Under the pieces are notes generated by a model. That model was not told the DNA's origin. It saw nothing but the letters and a program-made list of their open reading frames with translations, and did not search any database. The position numbers and the translations under genes were made by a program. From the NCBI GenBank assembly GCA_017424205.1, contig JAFPAS010000193.1, positions 1 to 13,951 on the forward strand: DNA of 13,951 nucleotides, written 5' to 3'. Source of the stretch: Prevotella sp. (GTDB lineage Bacteria > Bacteroidota > Bacteroidia > Bacteroidales > Bacteroidaceae). Below, one piece after another: positions 7,662 through 13,951 of this stretch; the first letter of the stretch is position 1, and every line of letters starts with the position of its first letter.

Positions 7662-7808
7662 TGTACTTGCTCCTTTTGCGCATTCCCTTCGCTGTCCCAC
7701 TAAACAGGATGTGGTGTCCTTCAGCAGCGAATGCGCATCTTTGCCGTGCCCATTTCGCTGTTCCTTTATATAGGATACGCTGCCACTCAGCAATAGTTCC
7801 GCCCCCTT
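7656..7808 (-). repeat. Degenerate 66-nt tandem repeat in the leader of the outer-membrane factor gene
   Basis: Two full copies (7808-7743 and 7742-7677 on the minus strand) and the start of a third (7676-7656) align without gaps. Identity between the full copies is about 58 percent over 66 nt, rising to 28 of 39 bases when 7688-7726 is compared with 7754-7792. Each copy starts with a purine-rich AAGG/AAAG block and is followed 15-18 nt later by T(T/C)GCTG or ATGCTG. The third copy contains the Shine-Dalgarno and ATG of the outer-membrane factor gene. The period is a multiple of three and the frame is open throughout. It could be a duplicated translation-initiation segment. Confidence 0.5.
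7670..7676 (-). promoter_or_regulatory. Shine-Dalgarno site that decides the outer-membrane factor start
   Basis: AAAGGAG at 7676-7670 on the minus strand lies 8 bases before the ATG at 7661. Strong Shine-Dalgarno sequences are unusual in Bacteroidetes, so this one is informative. Together with the lipoprotein signal right after that ATG, it supports 7661 over the upstream in-frame ATG at 7865. Confidence 0.6.
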
Positions 7809-7937
7809 ACAGTATTTGGTTTGTAATCCTTTTGCTGATGTTATGTTTGTTATATTACTCTTCATGTTGATAAAAATTGCGTCGTTATATATATTCAGTA
7901 TTGCTGTTTATTGACCTGCAGAATGCATATAACCATG

Positions 7938-10900
7938 TCAGTCGTTCTCCGCAGGACGTGTATACTGCAACAGTTCGGTGTCTATCTGGGCATCATTGTC
8001 TGTAAAGTCAATAGGTCTGAACCGTTCTTGCAGCCATTGGAAGACAGCGAAGAGGGATGGTACGACAAACACCTGACACAGAGTGCCAATCAGCATGCCT
8101 CCTACTGCCGCCGCTCCGAGAGTCTGGTTGCCGTTCTTTCCGACACCACTGGCAAACATAAGTGGCAGCAGACCGATAATCATGGCTAAAGATGTCATGA
8201 TGATAGGGCGCAGACGTGCTGCGGCTCCGAGTATAGCGGCATATCGTATGGCCATGCCCATGCGGCGTCGTTCAAGTGCAAACTGTACTATGAGAATGGC
8301 ATTCTTGGCAAGTAGTCCGATGAGCATTATCAGGGCTATCTGCATGTATATGTCGTTACTATGCCCGAACCACTGGGTGAAAAGGAATGCGCCTGCCAGT
8401 CCGAACGGTATTGAGAGTATTACCGCCAAAGGCAGGATGTAGCTCTCATACTGTGCTGACAGAATCAGATAGACAAACAGAATACATAGCAGGAAAATCA
8501 TCACAGTGCTGCTGCTCGACTCCTTTTCTGAACGTGTCAGTCCTGAATAGTCTATTCCGTAGCCGTCAGGCAGAGTCTGTGCTGCAACCTCCTCTACCGC
8601 CTTTATTGCCTGACCGGAAGAGTATCCGTCAGCGGCAGTAGCGGTTACGTTTATACATGTGAAGAGATTGAAGCGGTTGATATTTGACGGTCCGTAGACT
8701 CTCTGCAGCGAGCAGAATTCTTCTACCGGCGCCATGCCTGCTGGGGTGCGCACATATATATTGCTGAGGCTCTCGGGAGTCATGCGGCTTTCAGGGCTGC
8801 CCTGTATCATGACGCGGAACAATTTGCCGTAGGCATTGAAGTTGGAAGCATACATTCCGCCATAGTATCCCTGCAAAGTAGACAGCACAGTCTGCGGCGA
8901 GATTCCGCTCTGCTTGCATTTTGCAACGTCTACGTCGACCATATACTGCGGGTAGTTCGGATTGTATGATGTCATGGCCGTCTGTATTTCGGGCCGTTTG
9001 TTCAGTTCAGCAAGATATTTCTTAGTGATGTCGAAGAATTTATTCAGGTCGCCGCCAGTTTTGTCCTGCATGGTAAAGGTTATTCCGTTCGTAGCGCTGA
9101 ATCCCGAAATCATCGGTGGGGCGAACGCTATGATCTGAGCGTCTTTGATGTTTGCCGTCTGTTTGTATATCATGCCGAGCACAGAATTGACAGACTGCGG
9201 ATTGACAAAGAAGCGGCTGATGCCGTCGCCTTGCCATAAGCCCGATAGTTTGTAGAAGAATCCGGAAGGGCGTTCGTGGAATGGCTTCAGCTTTACAATA
9301 AATGTAGCCTGGTCTGATCCTTGTCCTGCAATGAAGTTATATCCTGCAATCATTTCACGTGTCTGCACCACAGGATTAGCCTCCAGCATTTTGTCAATCT
9401 GGCTAATCACTTTCTGGGTGCGTGCCTGGCTTGTACCAGGAGACATAGATACGGTGCAGAAGAATACTCCAGAATCCTCATCAGGCACAAGCCCGGTTTT
9501 TGTTGTCGACATCGTAACGGCAAGCACAACGACGCCAATGGCAACGGCAACGCCAGCTATGAAACGGTTGCGTGTCACGCGTTCGACACCTTTCTTATAC
9601 TTAGCGAGCAGTTTTTCGTATTGCATATTGAAGGCATGGTGCATGCGTTCGGTCAGCGACAGCTTGTGTTTCTCGTCCTCAGCATGAGGCTTCAGAAATA
9701 TAGCGCATAGAGCTGGCGAGAGTGTCAGGGCGTTTACCGCAGAAATAAGAATAGATATAGCCATGGTGATGCCGAACACTCTGTAGAATGTGCCGCTTGT
9801 TCCGCCCATGAACGATACAGGTACGAACACTGCCGACATTACCAGAGTGATTGATATGATAGCGCCAGATATTTCGTTCATGGCATCGATGGATGCCGCC
9901 AGTGCGCTCTTGTAGCCCTGGTCAAGTTTAGCGTGTACAGCCTCCACCACCACAATAGCATCGTCCACCACTATGGCGATGGCGAGCAGCAGGGCAGACA
10001 ATACCAGCAGATTTATGCTGAACCCGAATATCCATAGAAACAGGAATGTTCCGATAAGCGCTACCGGTACGGCTATCATCGGGATGAGTGTAGAACGGAA
10101 ATTCTGCAGGAAAACATATACGACGAAGAAGACCAGAATGAGTGTCAGTACCAGAGTGAACACCACCTCTTCTATGGAAGCATACAGAAACTCTGTGATG
10201 TCCATGTCAATCTTATACTCCATGCCAGGAGGAAATGCTCCCGACTGCTCTTCGAGCACCCGCTTTACATCTTCGGCAATCTGCGTCGCGTTTGAACCAG
10301 CAACCTGCTGCACCATGCCCATGACTGACGGCTGATTGTTATTCTTCATCGCTACGCTGTATGTCAGGCCGCCAAGTTCTACACGGGCTACATCCTTCAG
10401 ACGGAGAATCTTACCATCATCATTGCTCCGTATGATGATATTGCCGTATTCCTCAGCTGTGGAGAGTCTGCCCTTATATCGCATGACATACTCGTAAGCC
10501 ACGTCGCTCTGCTCGCCAAACTTTCCTGGCGCTGCCTCGATGTTCTGCTCGGCAAGTGCTGCAGAAATGTCTGCAGGCACCAGCCCGTGCTGCTTCATCT
10601 TGTCTGGCATAAGCCATATTCTCATCGAGTAGCTCTTCATTCCAGGGCTTTGCACGTCGCCTACACCATTGATGCGTTTCAGCGCAGGTATGATGTTGAT
10701 GTTGTTATAGTTAGTGAGAAACTCGTCGTCATATCTGCCGTCAGCCGTCGTCAGTGAATACATAACCACGTTAGAAGTCTGCCGTTTTGACACCGTAACA
10801 CCAACACGCATAACTTCTGCTGGCAGCAGAGCTTGTGCCTGGCTCACGCGGTTCTGAACATTCACAGCAGCCATATCGGGGTCAGAACCCTGTTTGAAGT

Positions 10901-11180
10901 AAACGGTAATCTGTGCCAAGCCGTCGTTAGTGGCTTGTGATGTCATGTATGTCATGTTCTCCACACCATTAATGCTCTCTTCGAGCGGAGTGACCACAGA
11001 GTTGAGCACAGTCTGAGCGTCGGCACCCTGATAAGTGGTAGACACAGAGATGGTAGGCGGTGCAATATCAGGATATTGCTCTATCGGGAGAGATATCAGT
11101 CCGACTACTCCAAGCAGTACGAAGAATATTGATATCACGGTTGACAGCACCGGTCGCTTTATGAAATTAGTAAATGTCAT
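7938..11180 (-). CDS. RND multidrug efflux transporter, HAE-1 family (AcrB/MexB-like inner-membrane pump)
   Basis: This 1080-residue protein is the proton-driven inner-membrane pump of the tripartite system and should act as a homotrimer. The length is normal for the family. The N-terminus MTFTNFIKRPVLSTVI with the first membrane helix, then GLISLPIEQYPDIAPP, is the typical HAE-1 opening. Predicted membrane helices cluster at about 10-30, 338-500, 540-560 and 890-1050, with two large periplasmic loops between. The proton-relay residues are all present: D406 and D407 in VVDDAIVVVE (helix 4), K959 in LLAKNAILIVQ (helix 10) and R991 in RLRPI. FMGGTSG (457-463) and YESYILPLAV are further family motifs. 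It lies between the adaptor and outer-membrane factor genes on the same strand, 197 and 276 nt away, with no convincing promoter in either gap. Substrate class (drugs, bile-like detergents or fatty acids) cannot be decided from sequence. No frameshift or missing key residue is seen. Confidence 0.96.
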   Translation of the reverse strand: MTFTNFIKRPVLSTVISIFFVLLGVVGLISLPIEQYPDIAPPTISVSTTYQGADAQTVLNSVVTPLEESINGVENMTYMTSQATNDGLAQITVYFKQGSDPDMAAVNVQNRVSQAQALLPAEVMRVGVTVSKRQTSNVVMYSLTTADGRYDDEFLTNYNNINIIPALKRINGVGDVQSPGMKSYSMRIWLMPDKMKQHGLVPADISAALAEQNIEAAPGKFGEQSDVAYEYVMRYKGRLSTAEEYGNIIIRSNDDGKILRLKDVARVELGGLTYSVAMKNNNQPSVMGMVQQVAGSNATQIAEDVKRVLEEQSGAFPPGMEYKIDMDITEFLYASIEEVVFTLVLTLILVFFVVYVFLQNFRSTLIPMIAVPVALIGTFLFLWIFGFSINLLVLSALLLAIAIVVDDAIVVVEAVHAKLDQGYKSALAASIDAMNEISGAIISITLVMSAVFVPVSFMGGTSGTFYRVFGITMAISILISAVNALTLSPALCAIFLKPHAEDEKHKLSLTERMHHAFNMQYEKLLAKYKKGVERVTRNRFIAGVAVAIGVVVLAVTMSTTKTGLVPDEDSGVFFCTVSMSPGTSQARTQKVISQIDKMLEANPVVQTREMIAGYNFIAGQGSDQATFIVKLKPFHERPSGFFYKLSGLWQGDGISRFFVNPQSVNSVLGMIYKQTANIKDAQIIAFAPPMISGFSATNGITFTMQDKTGGDLNKFFDITKKYLAELNKRPEIQTAMTSYNPNYPQYMVDVDVAKCKQSGISPQTVLSTLQGYYGGMYASNFNAYGKLFRVMIQGSPESRMTPESLSNIYVRTPAGMAPVEEFCSLQRVYGPSNINRFNLFTCINVTATAADGYSSGQAIKAVEEVAAQTLPDGYGIDYSGLTRSEKESSSSTVMIFLLCILFVYLILSAQYESYILPLAVILSIPFGLAGAFLFTQWFGHSNDIYMQIALIMLIGLLAKNAILIVQFALERRRMGMAIRYAAILGAAARLRPIIMTSLAMIIGLLPLMFASGVGKNGNQTLGAAAVGGMLIGTLCQVFVVPSLFAVFQWLQERFRPIDFTDNDAQIDTELLQYTRPAEND

Positions 11181-11311
11181 ATTTGTATCATTGTTTATTT
11201 AAGAACTACACCTATTTTATATAATACAGAAGTTCCTGAAATTAAAACTGAAAGCATACTCGCTTTGAAAGTGAAAGTTGTAAGTGGACAAGACAATAGG
11301 AAAGATAGCAA

Positions 11312-11377
11312 CCCATTATAACTCCAGTTTTATAACTCCCCATTATAACTCCAGTTTTAACTCCCCATCATAACTCC
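11312..11377. repeat. 27-nt tandem repeat between the adaptor and pump genes
   Basis: CCCATTATAACTCCAGTTTT occurs identically at 11312-11331 and 11339-11358, a period of 27 nt. The linkers are near-identical (ATAACTC, then AACTC). A third, truncated copy (CCCATCATAACTCC, 11364-11377) runs right up to the adaptor stop codon at 11378-11380. TAACTCC or AACTCC therefore occurs five times in 66 bp. The rest of the gap (11181-11311) is AT-rich with no recognised promoter or terminator. Confidence 0.85.
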
Positions 11378-12577
11378 CTATTTCTTCATTGCCTCAATAA
11401 ATCCCGATGCCTTATGCTGGTTTTCTCCAAGTTTTGCCGCATTATTTATCTTCTGCATATACTGCTCCTCCGTGATAGGTCTGATTTGCACACCGTCTTT
11501 CAGTGATGCTATGCCTCTTGCCACATACCGAGAGCCGGGCTGCATGCCGTCTGTGACGATGTAGCTATTGCCGTCGTTCTGAGGCAGAACCTTTATTTCT
11601 GAATATTTCACCCTGTTGTCTTTGCCTACGAGATATACGAAGGTTTTGTTCTGTATTTCTGTCACGGCTTCCTGCGGTATGACAATAGCAGCCTTGCTGA
11701 CGTTCGTTGCAATGATCTGTCCGGAACCTCCGCTGCGTAGCAGTTTCTCTGGGTTGTCAAACCGTGCGATAAGTGTTATAGTGCCAGTGCCTGCATTTAT
11801 TACTCCGCTTGCCTTGACCACACTGCCCTTATGGCTGTAAAGCGTTCCGTCGCTCAGGCGCAGTGTGACAGGAGGATAGTTTCTGATTGCTTCGTCCATA
11901 CCGCCTTCTCCCTTCGTCATTGCCAGCATATCCTTTTCTGTTACAGAGAAGTATGCCTCCATTACGCTGATGTCAGAGACTGTGGTCAGCGGCTCTGCAC
12001 CAGAGGCACTGACAAGTGCACCGGCTTTATAGGGCAATTCGCCCACAACGCCAGCAACGGGACTTTTTACGTAGCAGAAGCTTAGCATCTCTTGCGCTGA
12101 GGCAAGAGCAGCCTGCGACTGCAGCAAGGTTGCCTCGGCTGTTGCGAGGTTGTTTCTGGCTGTTGCGAGTTCATAGTCGCCTATCACATTATTCCTATGC
12201 AGTTCTTTTGAGTTTTCGAGTGTCAGCCTTGATGTCTCGAGTTGCGCCTTTGCCGTACTGACGGCTGCCTTTGCCTGGCGCACTTGGGCTTGATACGTCT
12301 CGTTGTCTATGACGAAGAGCAGCTGGCCCGCTGCCACACGTTGCCCCTCGTGCACATTTACCTTTGTTATGAATCCTGAAATCTTCGGCCTTATCTCCAC
12401 ATCCTGCACGCCCCTAATGGTAGCGGGGTAGGAGGTAGAGAGTTCTATGCTTTCAGGAGAAACCGTTCTGACTGCATATTCATTATCGCCGAAGCCAGCG
12501 CTGCCGCCCGGCTTGTTTGTACACGATGCAACAACAACCATGCTTGTTGCGAAGAAAATGATGCTTCTTGCTTTCAT
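11378..12577 (-). CDS. RND efflux periplasmic adaptor lipoprotein (membrane fusion protein, AcrA/MexA family)
   Basis: This 399-residue adaptor bridges the inner-membrane pump and the outer-membrane factor in the periplasm. I start it at the ATG at 12577, where MKARSIIFFATSMVVVASC gives a lipoprotein signal with lipobox VASC (lipidated C19). A TTG at 12598 would add seven residues and is less likely. The domain order is canonical. The first half of the barrel-sandwich (lipoyl) domain is at about 57-92 (VEIRPKISGFITKVNVHEGQ). An Ala/Gln-rich helical hairpin follows at about 94-166. The second lipoyl half is VKSPVAGVVGELPYKAGALV (170-189). The beta-barrel lies at about 204-300, and the membrane-proximal domain, opened by IPQEAV, runs from about 300 to 367. 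It is the first gene of the efflux operon and is preceded by a clear promoter. No local repressor gene is visible, so regulation is not evident from this window. Confidence 0.94.
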   Translation of the reverse strand: MKARSIIFFATSMVVVASCTNKPGGSAGFGDNEYAVRTVSPESIELSTSYPATIRGVQDVEIRPKISGFITKVNVHEGQRVAAGQLLFVIDNETYQAQVRQAKAAVSTAKAQLETSRLTLENSKELHRNNVIGDYELATARNNLATAEATLLQSQAALASAQEMLSFCYVKSPVAGVVGELPYKAGALVSASGAEPLTTVSDISVMEAYFSVTEKDMLAMTKGEGGMDEAIRNYPPVTLRLSDGTLYSHKGSVVKASGVINAGTGTITLIARFDNPEKLLRSGGSGQIIATNVSKAAIVIPQEAVTEIQNKTFVYLVGKDNRVKYSEIKVLPQNDGNSYIVTDGMQPGSRYVARGIASLKDGVQIRPITEEQYMQKINNAAKLGENQHKASGFIEAMKK

Positions 12578-12653
12578 ACCTATTATTTTTTTAGTCAAAT
12601 GTTAATCTTGATTTAATTTTCCTGCAGTGCAATATTCGTCTTGCAGAGTAAGG

Positions 12654-12686
12654 CAAAGTTATACACTAAAGTTTCTTTCTGCCAAA
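12654..12686 (-). promoter_or_regulatory. Bacteroidetes-type promoter of the efflux operon
   Basis: On the minus strand, TTTG at 12686-12683 (-33) and TAACTTTG at 12661-12654 (-7, exact TAnnTTTG) are separated by 21 bp. Transcription should start near 12647, giving a leader of about 70 nt to the adaptor ATG at 12577. No operator palindrome is evident around it. Confidence 0.65.
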
Positions 12687-13091
12687 ATAAATCAGGCAAA
12701 TTAACATGAATTGTGCCGTTTTTTAGTGATATTTTGCAATAGACATCAGACGTGAAACATCCATTAAACAATGTTATAAATATTAACGTTAACATCGTGT
12801 AACTCCATGTGTTAAAGCAGGTTATATTCTGCTACGAATGGCGTAAATTGCAGAACAAAAACTGCGAACAAATGAACATGCTGTGCTGACTGTAATGCTG
12901 TCTGCACGCCCCTTGGTCCATCAATGTATACAGATGTTAATGCACATGCTCCGCTATTCGTGTCAGCTGAAAAGTCTATGTGTATGCTTCTGCAACCATA
13001 TATAATAGTGAAAATAGGGGTAAAATCTTCATATCGCACGTTTTTACCCATAATTCCGCATATTTTACTCTTCATATAATGTAAATATTAG
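12687..13091. other. AT-rich divergent intergenic region, no gene recognised
   Basis: This stretch lies between the efflux promoter and the GH3 control region. Open frames on the minus strand (for example 12812-13075) have low-complexity composition and no recognisable domain, so I do not call them. A perfect palindrome TTAACGTTAA lies at 12783-12792. The stretch presumably holds upstream control sites for the GH3 gene, but none can be named. Confidence 0.4.
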
Positions 13092-13099
13092 TAACTTTG
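13092..13099 (+). promoter_or_regulatory. Probable -7 element for the GH3 gene
   Basis: TAACTTTG at 13092-13099 matches TAnnTTTG exactly and equals the -7 element of the divergent efflux promoter. No good TTTG is found about 20 bp upstream, near 13068-13071. Promoters of HTCS-controlled glycan genes often need an activator, so a poor -33 would fit that, but this is inference. The leader to the GH3 ATG would be about 150 nt. Confidence 0.45.
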
Positions 13100-13181
13100 T
13101 AGAAGAAATGCTGCACCTCAGCAATTTCAAGCAAGCTTGATTGTGTTCGGTTTGCAATTTCTTTGTAGAAGAAATGCTGCA
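13095..13181. repeat. 21-nt perfect direct repeat at the GH3 promoter, spacing 66 nt
   Basis: The segments 13095-13115 and 13161-13181 are identical over 21 nt (core TTTGTAGAAGAAATGCTGCA, 13096-13115 and 13162-13181). The first copy overlaps the last five bases of the -7 element and the expected transcription start. The second lies in the leader, where the matching octamer is TTTCTTTG (13158-13165), lacking the TA. In the first copy, TGCTG and CAGCA can form a 5-bp hairpin with a 5-nt loop. It may be a promoter or operator duplication. Confidence 0.85.
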
Positions 13182-13253
13182 TTGAGAATGCTAAAACATA
13201 CGTATAAATATGAATTCCCTAAGTTTACAAACAATATAAGACTACAGATAACT

Positions 13254-13951
13254 ATGTATAAGAGAAATTTCTTTTCAGCAGGAAGAAGCATATCTCGCAG
13301 TATGCTATTCGCTGGCGTGCTTATGCTCACTGCGATATTGTCTGCATCAGCACAAGACTTGACGAAATATCCATGGCTCGATAAGAGCAAGTCTTTTCGT
13401 GAGCGTGCTGTGCTGTTATGCAATGAACTTACGCTACGTGAGAAAGTTGACCAGCTGGGCAATAACGTTAGTGAACCGATAATGCGCAATGGTGTTGTCA
13501 TTGTTCCTGCATATCAGTACTGGAACGAAGCGTTGCATGGCGTCGCACGCTCGGGCGCAGCCACAAGTTTCCCGACATCTAAGGCAATGTCGGCAACATG
13601 GAATCCAGAATTGGTGTATCGCTGCGCTGCCGCTACATCAGACGAAGCACGCATATATCATGTGCAAACAGGGAAAGGACTGAACTACTGGTCGCCAACC
13701 ATTAATATGTCGCGCGACCCACGTTGGGGACGCGATGAGGAGAACTATGGCGAAGACCCATTCCTGGCAGGAACTCTCGGAGTGCAGTTTGTGCGTGGAT
13801 TCCAAGGAGAAATTACCCCTGCAACGCCATACTATAAACTCGTGGCATGTGCCAAGCACTTTGCTGCAAACAATTATGAGCAGGGACGACAGTCGACAAC
13901 CTCGTTTGTGACGGAGAAGAACATGCGTGAGTATTATCTGCCTGCATTCGA
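13254..13951 (+). CDS. Secreted glycoside hydrolase family 3 enzyme, probable beta-xylosidase (N-terminal part only)
   Basis: The first 232 codons of a gene that runs off the window end. The ATG at 13254 opens a signal peptide (MYKRNFFSAGR, then SMLFAGVLMLTAILSASA), with predicted cleavage near A33-Q34, so the product is exported to the periplasm or cell surface. The mature part matches the start of the GH3 TIM-barrel domain: ELTLREKVDQLGN (58-70), YWNEALHGVAR (89-99), FPTSKAMSATWNPEL (106-120), NYWSPTINMSRDPRWGRDEE (144-163), NYGEDP (164-169) and the substrate-binding KHFAANNYE (201-209). YWNEALHGVAR is typical of the beta-xylosidase branch of GH3, which releases xylose from xylo-oligosaccharides. 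A beta-glucosidase or arabinofuranosidase activity cannot be excluded. The catalytic nucleophile aspartate and the C-terminal domains lie beyond 13951, so intactness is unknown. The nearby xylB and sensor-regulator support a xylan or xylose role. Confidence 0.9.
   Translation, partial: MYKRNFFSAGRSISRSMLFAGVLMLTAILSASAQDLTKYPWLDKSKSFRERAVLLCNELTLREKVDQLGNNVSEPIMRNGVVIVPAYQYWNEALHGVARSGAATSFPTSKAMSATWNPELVYRCAAATSDEARIYHVQTGKGLNYWSPTINMSRDPRWGRDEENYGEDPFLAGTLGVQFVRGFQGEITPATPYYKLVACAKHFAANNYEQGRQSTTSFVTEKNMREYYLPAF

Noticed and set aside
7662..7865. A 68-residue N-terminal extension of the outer-membrane factor from an upstream in-frame ATG
   Set aside because: It would place the lipoprotein signal inside the protein. 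The ATG at 7661 has a strong Shine-Dalgarno and gives a normal family length.
12578..12598. A TTG start seven codons upstream of the adaptor ATG
   Set aside because: The ATG at 12577 gives a standard lipoprotein signal (MKAR, hydrophobic core, VASC).
12783..12792. TTAACGTTAA palindrome, sharing AACGTTAAC with the region near 1786-1794
   Set aside because: Short AT-rich palindromes are expected by chance, and similar GTTAAC words also occur inside coding sequence, so no shared operator is claimed.
12613..12795. A 60-codon minus-strand open frame over the efflux promoter
   Set aside because: It overlaps a well-matched promoter (12654-12686) and its sequence is AT-driven with no recognisable features.
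12812..13075. An 87-codon minus-strand open frame in the intergenic region before GH3
   Set aside because: No recognisable domain, signal peptide or ribosome site. It lies in AT-rich sequence that serves as the divergent control region. Calling it a gene would need conservation evidence.
1..13951. Search for CRISPR arrays, tRNA or rRNA genes, insertion sequences and attachment sites
   Set aside because: No regularly spaced repeat array, RNA gene, transposase fragment or flanking inverted repeat was seen. The repeats present are short and intergenic.

Overview
The window looks like chromosomal DNA from a Bacteroidales bacterium, most likely Prevotella-like. Four things point there. There is a large periplasmic Reg_prop/Y_Y_Y sensor of the hybrid two-component (HTCS) type. 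Several promoters match the Bacteroidetes TTTG / TAnnTTTG pattern. Most starts lack a Shine-Dalgarno sequence. The xylulokinase, LpxA and GH3 sequences have a Bacteroidetes character, and GC content is moderate by eye. No species can be named without a database search.

Layout. 1-239: promoter and leader of a xylulokinase gene. 240-1727 (+): xylB, closed by a strong terminator. 1881-5075 (+): a membrane-spanning regulator with an HTCS-type periplasmic sensor (Reg_prop propellers plus Y_Y_Y), one transmembrane helix and an AraC-type DNA-binding domain, but with no histidine kinase or receiver between them. A 16-bp-stem terminator (about 5094-5144) lies between the convergent regulator and lpxA genes. 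5228-6007 (-): lpxA (lipid A synthesis). 6222-7661, 7938-11180 and 11378-12577 (all -): a complete tripartite RND efflux system, transcribed in the order periplasmic adaptor, inner-membrane RND pump, outer-membrane factor, with lpxA downstream on the same strand. 12578-13253: a divergent intergenic region with the efflux promoter on one side and a repeat-containing control region on the other. 13254-13951 (+): the N-terminal 232 residues of a secreted GH3 enzyme, probably a beta-xylosidase, cut by the window end.

How the genes fit together. xylB, the sensor-regulator and the GH3 enzyme suggest use of xylan or xylo-oligosaccharides: GH3 releases xylose outside the cytoplasm, XylB phosphorylates xylulose, and the regulator plausibly senses a glycan in the periplasm. 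The efflux operon and lpxA are an envelope block set between the two sugar-related parts.

The genes are of known families. The less ordinary signals are the kinase-less regulator and several structured or repetitive intergenic regions: a 66-nt degenerate repeat ahead of the outer-membrane factor, a 27-nt tandem repeat inside the efflux operon, a 21-nt duplication at the GH3 promoter, and an attenuator-like set of mutually exclusive hairpins before lpxA. I did not find a clear previously undescribed multi-gene system.
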